A model generated the notes under the pieces. It had not been told where the DNA came from, did not search any database, and saw only the letters and a program-made list of their open reading frames with translations. The position numbers and the translations under genes were made by a program. A DNA stretch of 64,000 bases from an uncultured Lactobacillus sp. (GTDB lineage Bacteria; Bacillota; Bacilli; Lactobacillales; Lactobacillaceae): NCBI GenBank assembly GCA_937874695.1, contig CALNAJ010000020.1, positions 1 through 64,000 of the forward strand. Reading direction: 5' to 3'. Positions 53,550-63,476 of this stretch are shown piece by piece; position 1 is the stretch's first letter, and each line of letters starts with the position of its first letter.

Positions 53550-56500
53550 CTAGTGTTCCCGTTTCTTCCAACCGGCCAGACCGATTAAACTGCCCAACAG
53601 TGCCAGTCCAACAAGGGCTAAACTGCTCCCCCGCTGTTCGTTGGTCTGCGGCAATTCAGTCTTACTCTGGGCCAAGTTAACGGGTGCCTTCCGTGACTGC
53701 TTAGCAGGCGTGGCTAATTGTTGCACCTTAGCACCTTGACCACCTGTCGTGACAACGTCTGCTTGACCACCTTTGGCCTTAGGTGTTGTTGCGACCTTGG
53801 CAGGCGTCTTAGCCTTCTTGGCAGGTGTCTTAGGCGTCGTTGATGGTTTCTTACCAGGATTGCCGATGTCGGCACCACCACCCGTAGATGGGCCAGTAGT
53901 TGGTGGCGTCACGTTACCGCCACCGTTATCACCGCCGCCACCGGTCGTGGTGTCCACCGCATAAGTCACGACGACGGCCACATCGGCACTATCTGACGTG
54001 ACTGCTTGCGCCGTGGTTTGTGTCAAATCCTTGGCTGAATCAGTCGTTGAAACAACGTGCATCCCCGCTACGGTTGGATTCTTAACAGCAGCGAATGCTA
54101 ATTGAGCACCATCCTTGTAAACGGTCCAATTGGTATCGGTTGGCTGACCGGTAACGTCCAATTCTGGTGTGCCCGTGGCAGCTGGATTGCTGTAGGTCAC
54201 AGCGTCTTGGGTGACTTGATCAGTTACCGTAGCAAAGGTCATGGTCTTCGTCACCGGAGTAGCAACCTGCTTTTGTTGCTGATCCTGGTAGGTAATCGTT
54301 TCAGTAACAACCTTTTCAGTCGTCTTAAAGTCATGTGCTAACGTAATCGTAAAGTCGAGATTTGTGTTGGCATCTTTGCCAAAGACAATTGCGCTGGTAC
54401 CATCGGCATTCTTAGTGGTGTCGCTGACCAGCTTGTAGCCTTTAGCCACGTCTGGCGCAATCACTGAAGCGGAGTCAAAGGTACTGGTCGTTCCAATAGC
54501 GCCCCGCAGTTCGGGATTAGTCGTGTAGTCCAACGTCCGAACCGTCTTACCCGTCGTGGCATCCTTGATGGTAACCGTCGCGCGTTTGGCGTTAGCGTAA
54601 ACCATGCGGATGGCTTGTTTAACCCCAGCGAATGGGATGTCGGTTGATTGACTGATATCGGTCCAAGTCTTGCCATCCACGCTGGTTTCAGCACCGGTGT
54701 AAACGTAGTCTGGGAAGTCTTTCTGATAACCGTTCAGGGCAACTTGGGCGTCTGATGTCCCGTTGTAGCTGTCAGTAACTGGCGTACCATCTTCATTGGT
54801 GATTGGCGTAAAGTTCCCAGCGGCATCCTTAGTCCCATAATCAACGGAGACATTCCAAGGCAAAACGTCCTTGTAGAACAGGATTGTCCAGGTCTTATGC
54901 GCATCCGTCAAAGTCGTAATCCAGCTCGGTTGGGCTGTCGCCTTGCCATTGTCGGCCGCCCAATCAGAGTACAGGCCCGTACCATCCAGAATCAGGCCAG
55001 AGAAGGTGTACCCCTTGGCCAGCTGCTGGTTCAGGAAAGTCATGACCGTGGCGTTGGCTTGCACGTTGACATCGGAACCAACCTCGCCCGAAATCAGCGT
55101 TGCAGGTGCCAAGTTAAGCTGTTGCCCGTCAGCTTGAAGCAGTTGAATGTTGACGTTTAAATCACTGACATTTTCAGCCATCTCATACGGTTGGATGATG
55201 TATCCCGCGAAGTCACTGTTTGGATCAGCCCAAGTGGTGGACAGACTCCCATAGTTAGCACTCGTGCCGGCAAGTAAGTTGTACCAGTTCAAAGTATTAC
55301 TGTTGATGTTTCCGGCATCAGCACTGGATGGGAACAGAGATGGATACAGTGTCTCCTCGGCATTATCAAATGCCTTAACTGGCAGGTTGGCTGCGGACAA
55401 ATTCTTGATGATAAAAGATGGCGTCGTGTAACTCAGTGTCCCATCGGCCGTAATGTTCTGGCCCTTACCAAGCGCAGTGCTAACGGTGATTGGTGCCAGC
55501 AAAATGTGTTGATTAATTAGATTGGTCCCCGTCTTGATGACTAAGTTCTTATCCGTAGCTAGTGGTGAAATATCGGTAATCTGATTGTAAGCCATATTGA
55601 CAGTCGTCAATTGGTCCTTATTGCTCAGTGCAGAAATATCATTCACAGAGAACAACGTCACGTTAACACTTTGCAACTTATTCAAGTTACTTAGTGCCCG
55701 AATGTCCCATAAATTTCCAGACTGCATCCCATTGCCAAACGTATTGACACTGACCATAAGATTGGGGTAAAGATACAGGCTCTGAAGATTCGTCGCGTTC
55801 TGGAGGCCTTCCAGTGTGGTCATCGACATCAACGCATAGTAGTACGTCGAAGCCTGATTACTACTGTTGGCAGCTTGCATATTTTCATTTGCGTAAATAC
55901 TCGTAACCGTTGCGAGATCCGCCTTCGTAAAGTTATTTCTGAAATCATCAATCGTTGCGAACTGCTTAGCAAAATTGCTTTGCCAAATGAAGTACTGCAA
56001 ACCAGAATCGGGCATCCATTCGTCAATGTAGAGTGGACGCGTACCATCGCCGTATTGCAGCGGAGAATTCATATCCATTCCTTTGGCGTCCTGCGCGATG
56101 TTGTTGGCGTATGTTTCGCCTATCCATGTTCCAGCCCCTTGTGCTTGATACTTCGCACTATAACCGTCGACAACACGTAGGTCGGAACTGACCCCGTTAG
56201 CATCCGAATGATCATAAGTGTATTGAAGCCGGTCGGTCTTGCTGACATTGAACACCGGTTGCCCCGTGACCTTATCCGTCAAGTCATCCGGATTTTGCAC
56301 CGTGATACCAGTCTGAACATTAGCTGGTGCTGGTGTTGTCGCATCTTTCGTGACATCTAGACTTTCTTCTTCTGGTGCGGTTGGCATATCACTGGTGATC
56401 TCATCCCTTGCATTCTGAGCTGGATATTGCTGTGATTTCTCTTGATTTAGAGAGTCATCATTAGCCACTTCCCCAAGTTGGTCCTGCTGTTGTTTTTGTT

Positions 56501-56852
56501 GTTCTTGTTTCTGTTGCTCTTGCTGTTTTTGCTGTTGCTGCTCTTGTTTCTGTTGTTCCTGTTTCTGCTGTTCCTGTTGTTCCTGTTCCTCACCAGTTCC
56601 GGCAGCGGCTGCACCGCTACCCGACTGATCAGCCCCGGCTGTTTTCAGAGGTACTTCTGATCCCCCACTTGCTGGCTGACCCTGTTCAACATTTTCCGTT
56701 GGTGGTACGTTGCCATCCGCCTGTGCTGTCTGGGTGGCTTGTGGTCCCGCAATAATACCAACAGCCATACTGGTTACCGTGATACCGGCTACCAGCCAGC
56801 CCTTATGTGACTTGTACATCTTATAATGTGTTTTCCGTTCAAAATCCTTCAT
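53550..56852 (-). CDS. LPxTG cell-wall protein with KxYKxGKxW signal, LRR and MucBP-like repeats (copy B)
   Basis: A 1100-residue tandem paralogue of copy A with the same order: HYKMYKSHKGWLVAG signal, LRR stretch (DISALSNKDQLTTVNMAYNQ), MucBP-like repeats and LPQTNEQRG sorting signal. It differs mainly by an added 45-residue run of Q, E and K after the signal (about 85-135) and a more basic, proline-rich stretch before the anchor. Both copies have intact frames. An adhesion role is inferred. Confidence 0.9.
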   Translation of the reverse strand: MKDFERKTHYKMYKSHKGWLVAGITVTSMAVGIIAGPQATQTAQADGNVPPTENVEQGQPASGGSEVPLKTAGADQSGSGAAAAGTGEEQEQQEQQKQEQQKQEQQQQKQQEQQKQEQQKQQQDQLGEVANDDSLNQEKSQQYPAQNARDEITSDMPTAPEEESLDVTKDATTPAPANVQTGITVQNPDDLTDKVTGQPVFNVSKTDRLQYTYDHSDANGVSSDLRVVDGYSAKYQAQGAGTWIGETYANNIAQDAKGMDMNSPLQYGDGTRPLYIDEWMPDSGLQYFIWQSNFAKQFATIDDFRNNFTKADLATVTSIYANENMQAANSSNQASTYYYALMSMTTLEGLQNATNLQSLYLYPNLMVSVNTFGNGMQSGNLWDIRALSNLNKLQSVNVTLFSVNDISALSNKDQLTTVNMAYNQITDISPLATDKNLVIKTGTNLINQHILLAPITVSTALGKGQNITADGTLSYTTPSFIIKNLSAANLPVKAFDNAEETLYPSLFPSSADAGNINSNTLNWYNLLAGTSANYGSLSTTWADPNSDFAGYIIQPYEMAENVSDLNVNIQLLQADGQQLNLAPATLISGEVGSDVNVQANATVMTFLNQQLAKGYTFSGLILDGTGLYSDWAADNGKATAQPSWITTLTDAHKTWTILFYKDVLPWNVSVDYGTKDAAGNFTPITNEDGTPVTDSYNGTSDAQVALNGYQKDFPDYVYTGAETSVDGKTWTDISQSTDIPFAGVKQAIRMVYANAKRATVTIKDATTGKTVRTLDYTTNPELRGAIGTTSTFDSASVIAPDVAKGYKLVSDTTKNADGTSAIVFGKDANTNLDFTITLAHDFKTTEKVVTETITYQDQQQKQVATPVTKTMTFATVTDQVTQDAVTYSNPAATGTPELDVTGQPTDTNWTVYKDGAQLAFAAVKNPTVAGMHVVSTTDSAKDLTQTTAQAVTSDSADVAVVVTYAVDTTTGGGGDNGGGNVTPPTTGPSTGGGADIGNPGKKPSTTPKTPAKKAKTPAKVATTPKAKGGQADVVTTGGQGAKVQQLATPAKQSRKAPVNLAQSKTELPQTNEQRGSSLALVGLALLGSLIGLAGWKKREH

Positions 56853-56947
56853 GATTGGTCCCCCTCACTAACTATGACCAAAAATCAGATAATTTGACGC
56901 CGAACTTATACCGCATATTATTATTCTATAAGCTCTATTTATTATCC

Positions 56948-56976
56948 ATTATAGCTAGATTGTGAGAAATGGTCAA
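56948..56976 (-). promoter_or_regulatory. Promoter of cell-wall protein copy B
   Basis: TTGACC (56971-56976), 17-bp spacer, TATAAT (56948-56953). The spacing and leader match those of copy A. The 280 nt further upstream hold only partial similarity to the upstream of copy A. Confidence 0.78.
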
Positions 56977-57261
56977 CGACGTGAAACTTTATGGCACACA
57001 AATGTTTGTTAAAGTGCTTAGAAGCGTTGGTATAGAAAGGTTACTTACAATAATATTTTTAAATAAAATCCGTTAAATTGCGTGACAAGCCAATCGAATT
57101 TTATGTAAAACCGTACACCATTTAAACCCTTCATCGGTATTCACAATGATTGTTAAAAGAACTAACGATGAGACCAAAGCGAAACGTCGCAAATACAATT
57201 ATTTCTTTCAGACTAGGTCAACCACTAAGACACATTCATTGGTATTGCTCCGCACCAAATC

Positions 57262-57307
57262 AAAAGGACAGCTGCTAGCCAATTTCTCGGCTAGTAACTG
57301 TCCTTTT
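57262..57307 (-). terminator. Terminator downstream of guaA
   Basis: AAGGACAG and CTGTCCTT outer arms around CTAGCC/GGCTAG, with a T run on the minus strand, 130 nt after the stop. Between them lies no gene. Confidence 0.75.
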
Positions 57308-57438
57308 CAGTGCCCCTTACCAAAATTTCTGGTAGGAAACTTGGTAGGGAACTATTTGATTTTAAGCTAAATTCGACTATGCGTGATCTAAACGAATGCC
57401 GTCTTGCCGGTATTTTCCACGCAACCTAGTCATGGGAA

Positions 57439-58995
57439 TTATTCCCACTCAATTGTCGAAGGCGGCTTACTCGTCACATCATACAGGATGCGGTTCACGT
57501 GATCCACTTCGTTTACGATGCGGACAGAGATTTCCTGCAACACGTCCCATGGAATGCGGGCGAAGTCAGCGGTCATCCCATCGATCGACGTTACGGCACG
57601 GATACCCACGGCGTAGTCGTAGGTCCGACCATCACCCATGACACCGACACTCTTGATGTTTGGTAAGACCGTAAAGTATTGCCAAATATCGCGGTCGAGG
57701 CCGGCCTTCTTGATTTCTTCACGCAGAATCAAGTCACTATCGCGGACGATTTGTAACTTCTCTGGCGTGATTTCGCCAAGGACCCGAATCCCTAAACCAG
57801 GACCTGGGAACGGTTGACGCCAAACTAAGGCGCTTGGCATTCCCAGCTTTTCACCCAATTCACGGGCTTCATCCTTGAACAATGAACGCAATGGTTCGAT
57901 CAGCTGGAAGTGCATGTCTTCCGGCAACCCACCCACGTTATGGTGAGACTTAATCGTCTGCGCCGTATCGGTCCCACTTTCAATCACGTCGGTATACAAC
58001 GTCCCTTGTGCCAGGAAGTCGATACCGTCGAGCTTTTGAGCTTCGTCGTTAAAGACTTGAATGAATTCATTACCGATAATCTTACGTTTCTTTTCGGGTT
58101 CAGTGACGCCGGCCAGCTTGCCAAGGAAACGGTCCTGAGCATCGACTTTAACGATGTTCAGCCCGAACTTTCCTTCCAGGCTGTCCATAACTTGCTTGGC
58201 TTCACCCTTCCGCAACAGACCGTGATCCACGAAGATACTGGTCAATTGTGACCCAATAGCCTTGTGCAAGAGCACGCCAACTACGGAGGAATCTACCCCA
58301 CCGGATAGGCCTAACAAGACCCGCTTGTCGCCAACCGTTTCACGGATGTGTTCGATCTGCAGATCAATGAAGTCATCCATCGACCAGTTAGACTTTGCAC
58401 CACAGACATCAAAAGCAAAGTGCTTCAGAATGTCATTACCATATTCCGTGTTGCGCACTTCCGCGTGGAATTGAATCCCGTAGAAGTTCCGGTCAACGTC
58501 TTGCATGGCAGAGATCGGGCAATTCTCGCTCGTTGCCACGCGTTCGAAACCATCAGGCACTTGGGTGACCAAGTCACCGTGGCTCATCCACACCGTCTGC
58601 GTCTTCGGCGTGTCCTTGAAGAGTTTTGCGTCATCACTCAGTACGGTGATGTCTGCCCGTCCGTATTCACGGTTGTCAGCAGATTCAACCTTCCCACCAG
58701 TCAAGCTGTGGGCCATCAGTTGCATCCCATAACAGATTCCCAGAATCGGAATCCCTAACTCGAAGATCTCAGGGTCAACGTTAAACGCACTGCTGTCGTA
58801 CACGCTGTTTGGTCCCCCGGAGAAGATAATCCCCTTGGGGCCCCAAGCCTTGATCTCGGCCGCACTCATGGTGTGCGCCTTCAATTCAGAGTAAACGCCC
58901 ATGTCACGAATCCGGCGCGTAATCAATTGATTATATTGACTTCCGAAGTCCAAGACGATAATCTTATCGAATTTGGACATATCAACGTTTGCCAA
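57439..58995 (-). CDS. guaA: GMP synthase (glutamine-hydrolysing)
   Basis: Makes GMP from XMP, ATP and glutamine. The 518-residue protein has the glutaminase half with nucleophile in GICYGMQLMAH, the ATP-pyrophosphatase P-loop LSGGVDSSVVG, and the C-terminal dimer domain ending in PPSTIEWE. The start is TTG at 58995, with AAGGG eight bases before, giving an N terminus (M)ANVDMSKFDKII typical of lactobacilli; the GTG nine bases earlier overlaps the ribosome site. Confidence 0.97.
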   Translation of the reverse strand: MANVDMSKFDKIIVLDFGSQYNQLITRRIRDMGVYSELKAHTMSAAEIKAWGPKGIIFSGGPNSVYDSSAFNVDPEIFELGIPILGICYGMQLMAHSLTGGKVESADNREYGRADITVLSDDAKLFKDTPKTQTVWMSHGDLVTQVPDGFERVATSENCPISAMQDVDRNFYGIQFHAEVRNTEYGNDILKHFAFDVCGAKSNWSMDDFIDLQIEHIRETVGDKRVLLGLSGGVDSSVVGVLLHKAIGSQLTSIFVDHGLLRKGEAKQVMDSLEGKFGLNIVKVDAQDRFLGKLAGVTEPEKKRKIIGNEFIQVFNDEAQKLDGIDFLAQGTLYTDVIESGTDTAQTIKSHHNVGGLPEDMHFQLIEPLRSLFKDEARELGEKLGMPSALVWRQPFPGPGLGIRVLGEITPEKLQIVRDSDLILREEIKKAGLDRDIWQYFTVLPNIKSVGVMGDGRTYDYAVGIRAVTSIDGMTADFARIPWDVLQEISVRIVNEVDHVNRILYDVTSKPPSTIEWE

Positions 58996-59031
58996 GCCAT
59001 TCACCCTTTCTTCTTTTTCAACATTGGTACT

Positions 59032-59060
59032 ATCATACCGATTTCTGAAACGCGGGTCAA
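59032..59060 (-). promoter_or_regulatory. guaA promoter
   Basis: TTGACC (59055-59060), 17-bp spacer, TATGAT (59032-59037) on the minus strand. No riboswitch fits in the short leader. Confidence 0.75.
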
Positions 59061-59138
59061 TCTAAATCCAACAGAAATCAGGGAGAATTGTTTCACCCGT
59101 CAATCGGTTTCGCCAGCTAAGTGGTTCCAGCCGCCCGG

Positions 59139-59729
59139 CTACCACTTATTTCCCCGCAGATTCAATCGTAAATGAAAATACATCTGCCGGTCCAGCTTCC
59201 GTCGTTCAACCGCCACAAAGCCGTACTGGGCTGCCAATTTTGCGAGAGGACTACCTGGCCGCACGTCCATCCCCATGGCGTTAGCACCACTTAATTTGGC
59301 ACGGTGAATCGCATCCCCCATCAGCCACTCGGCAAACCACCAGCCCTGATAGGTCTTGCCCTGGTACCGGCCCCGAACCGTCAGCATATCCAAATACCAC
59401 TCGTCGGGACGGGCCCGCGGTGTCACCACTGCCTGCTGGGGTGGTGCGACCTGTAGTCGTTCAAACAACGCCGTCCACTGATTGTCTAGCGTGCTTTCGA
59501 CCGCTGCCGGGTAACCATAGGCCACGCCAACCGCGACGCCCTGGTTCTGATACACCCGTGCCGCCGGATAGCCGTAGCGAAAAGCCGGCTGATGATAGCC
59601 GACAAATAGAAGCTGAGACAATTGCTCCTTACTCAGGCGCCGTAACCGCCGTAATTGCCGCCGCTCCAGCTCGTGGAGCACCAGCATCGCCACGGAATCG
59701 GCGTCCACAATGGTTGCGTCTCGTATCAT
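59139..59729 (-). CDS. GNAT-family acetyltransferase
   Basis: A 196-residue GNAT with a long arginine-rich N-terminal helix (ELERRQLRRLRRL) and the segment EWYLDMLTVRGRYQGKTYQGWW, where the acetyl-CoA loop appears as QGKTYQG, one residue longer than Q-G-x-G-x-G and lacking its middle glycine. QYGFVAVERRK is the C-terminal motif. It follows coaA by 11 bp, so the two are probably cotranscribed. The substrate is unknown. Confidence 0.8.
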   Translation of the reverse strand: MIRDATIVDADSVAMLVLHELERRQLRRLRRLSKEQLSQLLFVGYHQPAFRYGYPAARVYQNQGVAVGVAYGYPAAVESTLDNQWTALFERLQVAPPQQAVVTPRARPDEWYLDMLTVRGRYQGKTYQGWWFAEWLMGDAIHRAKLSGANAMGMDVRPGSPLAKLAAQYGFVAVERRKLDRQMYFHLRLNLRGNKW

Positions 59730-59740
59730 CGCGTTCCCTC

Positions 59741-60664
59741 CTAATATTTCCGCAGTAACAGCCGATCCACCCGGTGATGGAACGTCTTGTGAATGATCAT
59801 ATCTGCCCGGTTACGCGTGGGCAGAATATATTCTTCTAGATTCTTCAAGTCAATATCGTGCCAAACCTGCTTGGCCTTGGCGATGGCCTGATTGTGTCCG
59901 CCAATCGCATACGGATAATAGTAGTTGGTCGGGTCCTGAAAGGCCGTGTTCAGCAACAAGTCGAACCGTTCCAGGAACCAGTCCTCAATCAGCCCGGGAT
60001 CGGCATCCACGTACAGCGAGAAGTCAGTAAAATCGCTCACATAAATCTGTTCATTGGTCGGTAACTGCAGGGTATTAATTCCCTCCACAATCAGCACATC
60101 GGGGTGGACGATATATTCATACTGTCCAGGAACGATGTCATAGATCTTGTGTGAATAGACTGGGGCCTTAATCAGCGATTGACCCGCCTTCACGCTATTT
60201 AAGAAGTGAATCAGGCTCGCCATATCATAACTCTCCGGGAAGCCTTTACGCGCCATGAGATTACGTTTCTTCAGCTCCTCATTGCTGTAGAGGAACCCAT
60301 CGGTCGTGATCAGCTGAATGCGCTGCCCTTGAAAGTAGTGATTCAGTAAGACTTCCAGCAACCGCGCCGTGGTACTCTTTCCAACGGCCACGCTCCCGGC
60401 AATGCCGATAATAAAGGGCACCCTATGTGCTGGCCGTTGCAAAAAACGGGCCTTGTCCTGCTGAAGCTGCTGGTAGTGGTCGAATTCTAACCGCAGCAAG
60501 TGCACCAACGGAATATAAATATCCTGAACGTCTTGCAGGGAAATCCGGTCATTAAAGGCCTTAACTTGCCGCAAGCTCTCCTGAGTCAGCGGCAACGTCG
60601 CATCGTCGGAAAACGCCCGCCACTGAGCACGGGTAAACGCATTGTAATTGATGGGATCTGACAT
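59741..60664 (-). CDS. coaA: Pantothenate kinase, type I
   Basis: Phosphorylates pantothenate, the first step of coenzyme A synthesis. The 307-residue protein has the P-loop IAGSVAVGKSTTARLL near residue 95 and the CoaA pattern SYDMASLIHFLNSVKAG and PGQYEYIVHPDVLIVEG. Length and order are those of bacterial type I enzymes. The ATG has GAGGTG six bases before. Confidence 0.97.
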   Translation of the reverse strand: MSDPINYNAFTRAQWRAFSDDATLPLTQESLRQVKAFNDRISLQDVQDIYIPLVHLLRLEFDHYQQLQQDKARFLQRPAHRVPFIIGIAGSVAVGKSTTARLLEVLLNHYFQGQRIQLITTDGFLYSNEELKKRNLMARKGFPESYDMASLIHFLNSVKAGQSLIKAPVYSHKIYDIVPGQYEYIVHPDVLIVEGINTLQLPTNEQIYVSDFTDFSLYVDADPGLIEDWFLERFDLLLNTAFQDPTNYYYPYAIGGHNQAIAKAKQVWHDIDLKNLEEYILPTRNRADMIIHKTFHHRVDRLLLRKY

Positions 60665-60814
60665 GGGGACACCTCAACTTTTTCAGAAATAATTAGCCCC
60701 ATTATACCGCAGATAACGGCGGATTCCTCATGGTTCGCTGAGAAAGTTTAACACGAAAATTGCTGGCCGATTATCTCCCCCATTGCCACTACCAACTGAA
60801 AAAAATAGCCAAAG

Positions 60815-60845
60815 AAAAAGGCCAAACTCATCGCTGAGCTTGACC
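60815..60845 (-). terminator. Intrinsic terminator, minus strand
   Basis: GGTCAAGCTCA and TGAGTTTGGCC arms followed by TTTTTCTTT on the minus strand. It lies beyond R7 and would end transcripts from the helicase gene after reading R7 antisense. Confidence 0.85.
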
Positions 60846-60928
60846 CCGGTTACTATCAAATTGTTAAATCAAACTGTTATCGTGACCAACAGATTGCTAT
60901 GAAACGGTCGCCACCATGTAAGCCGTGA

Positions 60929-61157
60929 GGGTGGTGAAAAACGCACCTAGCCGTAGCCTGTCAGGGATGGAACCAGCCGTGGCAGCAACGTTAGGCCGGG
61001 TGCTTGGTTCTTCCCGGTCTTACATCGCAGGACGCACTTGAAAACTCGCGGTTCTGGCGAGGTTTCAAGTCGAGGTGAGAGACCGCTTCACAGGCTCTCA
61101 CCGGTCCTACAGCAGGTGGAATCCCTGCCAGGCGGAGGCGACTGTTTTCCACCACCC
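60929..61157 (+). repeat. Structured intergenic element R7
   Basis: Plus-strand copy, 229 nt. P1 is GGGTGGTGAAAA with TTTTCCACCACCC (one bulge), P2 is GCCTGTCAGGGAT/ATCCCTGCCAGGC, H2 is CTTGAAAACTCGC/GCGAGGTTTCAAG and H3 is a perfect GGTGAGAG/CTCTCACC. It faces the helicase gene tail to tail and precedes its stop by 25 nt. Confidence 0.92.
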
Positions 61158-61181
61158 GGTAAGGCGTAAGACATAGTCAAT

Positions 61182-63476
61182 TTAGACCATTTCATACTCA
61201 TCGGTTGGAACGTCGCTCAGGAGTGGGGAAACTTCGCCCACCGCCACCAAGCTCAGCCGATGCATTGCCCGCGAGCAAATGGTGTAGAGCAACTGGCGCT
61301 CATCGTCCGCCCCAAAGCGGCTAGCCGACGCCTGCCACACAATGACCGCATCGAATTCCAGCCCCTTGGCCAGGAATGATGGGACCACAATCAGACCAGG
61401 TGCCAGTCGTTGATTTTCCGACTGGATCAAGGTGACCGCTATGCCTTGTTCTCGCAACTTCTCGGTCAGGTCCCGGCAATCCGCCAGGTCCTTACCAATA
61501 ATCGCCGTTGTCTCGTCCTCGGCGTCGTTCTGCTTGACCAGATCAATGACCCGTTGCAAACCGTCCGCTTCATCCGCAGCGACTGTGACCGTTGGCAATT
61601 CGCCTTCACGATCAAAAGCCGTGACCGCTTCACCGTTCTTCAAGATATGCTTGGTGAAGTCCGTCACCTGCTGCGTGGACCGGTACGACTGTGTTAACTG
61701 GACGACCTTAGTCTTGTCCGGATCAAACATCGTACTGAGCTCCTGCAACAGCGTGCGGCTGTTTTCCTTGGTGAAGATGGCCTGGTTCAGGTCTCCCAGC
61801 ATCGTGAAGCGTGCGCGAGGGAAACTGAACTTCAAGAATGCCAGTTGAAAGGCGTTGTAGTCCTGAATTTCATCCAAGAAGACGTAGCGCATGTCGCGTT
61901 CGCCGGCCTTCCCGGTCATCTTGTCATAGAGGTACAGGTACGGCGTGGTATCGACCAGCTGCATACTGTGATCACGCAGCTTAGCCACGGATTCCTCCAC
62001 GCTGGCTTGCCAATCGGCCGCGCTGATGTGATAGTCACTCAACTCAAGGCGGTTCGGCATGTCCCGCAGCATGTGCACGTACTGGTTATTGATACTCAGG
62101 AACCGGGCCCGCACAATCGCCTTACGAATCGGGCTAAATGCCTGCATGACGACCTTCCGCGCTAAGAATTGGAATTCCTTGTCGGCCGATTCAAACTCCC
62201 GCGGTTCATCCCCATACAACGCATTCAGATGTTCACGGTCGAGGTCCTGAATCGTATCTTCAACCCACTTCGTCTTCATTTCACTGGAGATTCGCCGGTT
62301 AAGAATCCGGATCAAGGCTTCCTTCGTCGCCTGGAGCCGGTTGGACAGGTGATAGTTCCGATTAAAGCTGTAGTAAATTTCTTGAATTTTTTCTTTCGGG
62401 ATAAAGACTTTCCCGTTGAATTTAATATTTCTGAAGACCATGTCGGTGCTCTCCAAATGATCGGCGTAACCGGTCACGGCATCGAAAAATTCCAGGCTCC
62501 CCTTCAGGCGGCTGATGCGCTCCTGAGCGGGGGTGTTGGTTTCGTCAAACCGTTGGGCCAGCGTTTCTACGTCAATCTTCGGCAAACGGCGACCAGCGTA
62601 CTGGTAGTACGTCATCTGGACCATGTTGTGCTCACCGAGTTCCGGCAAGACCTGGTCGATGTAGTCGTTGAACAGTTGGTTCGGCGAGAACAGCATGACT
62701 TGACCGGCCGTCAAATGGCCCCGGTAGCGGTACAACAGGTAGGCGACCCGTTGCAGAATCGCCGCCGTCTTCCCAGACCCCGCGGCCCCCTGCACGAACA
62801 GCAGGTCGGAACCGGTGTCTCGGATAATCCGGTTTTGTTCCTTCTGAATGGTCGTCACGATACTCTTCATCTTAGTGTCGGAGTGCTCGCTCAATGCAGA
62901 CAACAACATCTGGTCGGTCACCGTTTGGTCGGTGTCGTAGAGCGTGATAATCGTGCCGTCTTCAATCTGGAATTGCCGCTTGAGTTGGACATCCACGGTC
63001 TGTTCGCCATCGGGTGTCTGATAGCTGACGTCCCCCAACTCGCCATCGTAGTAAATACTGGAGATGGGTGCCCGCCAGTCGTAGATCAGAAAATGGTCGG
63101 GGGAATCAGAGAACGATCCCAGCCCAATATAGATGGTTTCTGGCTTGGACTTGGCCCCTTCTTGGAAATCGATACGGGCAAAGTAGGCCTTCTTCTCCAA
63201 CCGCTTCAGCGTCGACAGTTCAGTCGTCGCATGTTGCCAACTGTTCTGACGTTCAGCCAACATCTGTTGTTGCTGACGCACGGATAGCGCCGTTTCCAGA
63301 ATACCTTCGTAACTGTCTGTCTTGATTCGTAAGTCGTTGACGAAGTTCTTGCGAATCCCTGCCTCGTCATCCTCGGCAGAATCGATCCGCTTCTTGGATT
63401 CAGTCTGCGCGACCTTGATCTTCGCGACCACTTCATCCAAATGTTTTTGCTCATGAGCCTTAATTGAATCTGGCAA
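61182..63476 (-). CDS. helD: HelD-type UvrD/Rep-family helicase
   Basis: A 764-residue superfamily 1 ATPase of the HelD group, which in Gram-positive bacteria releases stalled RNA polymerase. It has the long N-terminal coiled coil (about 1-85), then DWRAPISSIYYDGE typical of HelD, Walker A QGAAGSGKTAAILQR, Walker B VFLDEIQDYNAFQ and motif III LGDLNQAIF. The start is TTG with GAGGAGG seven bases before. Confidence 0.9.
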   Translation of the reverse strand: MPDSIKAHEQKHLDEVVAKIKVAQTESKKRIDSAEDDEAGIRKNFVNDLRIKTDSYEGILETALSVRQQQQMLAERQNSWQHATTELSTLKRLEKKAYFARIDFQEGAKSKPETIYIGLGSFSDSPDHFLIYDWRAPISSIYYDGELGDVSYQTPDGEQTVDVQLKRQFQIEDGTIITLYDTDQTVTDQMLLSALSEHSDTKMKSIVTTIQKEQNRIIRDTGSDLLFVQGAAGSGKTAAILQRVAYLLYRYRGHLTAGQVMLFSPNQLFNDYIDQVLPELGEHNMVQMTYYQYAGRRLPKIDVETLAQRFDETNTPAQERISRLKGSLEFFDAVTGYADHLESTDMVFRNIKFNGKVFIPKEKIQEIYYSFNRNYHLSNRLQATKEALIRILNRRISSEMKTKWVEDTIQDLDREHLNALYGDEPREFESADKEFQFLARKVVMQAFSPIRKAIVRARFLSINNQYVHMLRDMPNRLELSDYHISAADWQASVEESVAKLRDHSMQLVDTTPYLYLYDKMTGKAGERDMRYVFLDEIQDYNAFQLAFLKFSFPRARFTMLGDLNQAIFTKENSRTLLQELSTMFDPDKTKVVQLTQSYRSTQQVTDFTKHILKNGEAVTAFDREGELPTVTVAADEADGLQRVIDLVKQNDAEDETTAIIGKDLADCRDLTEKLREQGIAVTLIQSENQRLAPGLIVVPSFLAKGLEFDAVIVWQASASRFGADDERQLLYTICSRAMHRLSLVAVGEVSPLLSDVPTDEYEMV

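Noticed and set aside
56478..56660. Leucine-rich 60-codon frame on the plus strand
   Set aside because: It is the antisense shadow of the Q/E/K tract in cell-wall protein copy B.
57330..57350. Repeat of TTGGTAGG near guaA as an attachment site
   Set aside because: Only an 8-9 base repeat 13 bp apart, with no integrase or tRNA end nearby.
2422..61157. R elements as a CRISPR array or as simple terminators
   Set aside because: Copies are kilobases apart on both strands without spacers, and their 3' ends lack T runs.
2422..61157. R elements as guide RNAs of an IscB/TnpB-like nuclease or as remnants of a coding insertion sequence
   Set aside because: No such nuclease, transposase or reverse transcriptase is in the window; the idea cannot be excluded genome-wide but has no support here.
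62169..63287. 372-codon plus-strand frame within the helicase gene
   Set aside because: It is antisense to helD, which has clear helicase motifs and a good start; no domain is seen in the antisense product.
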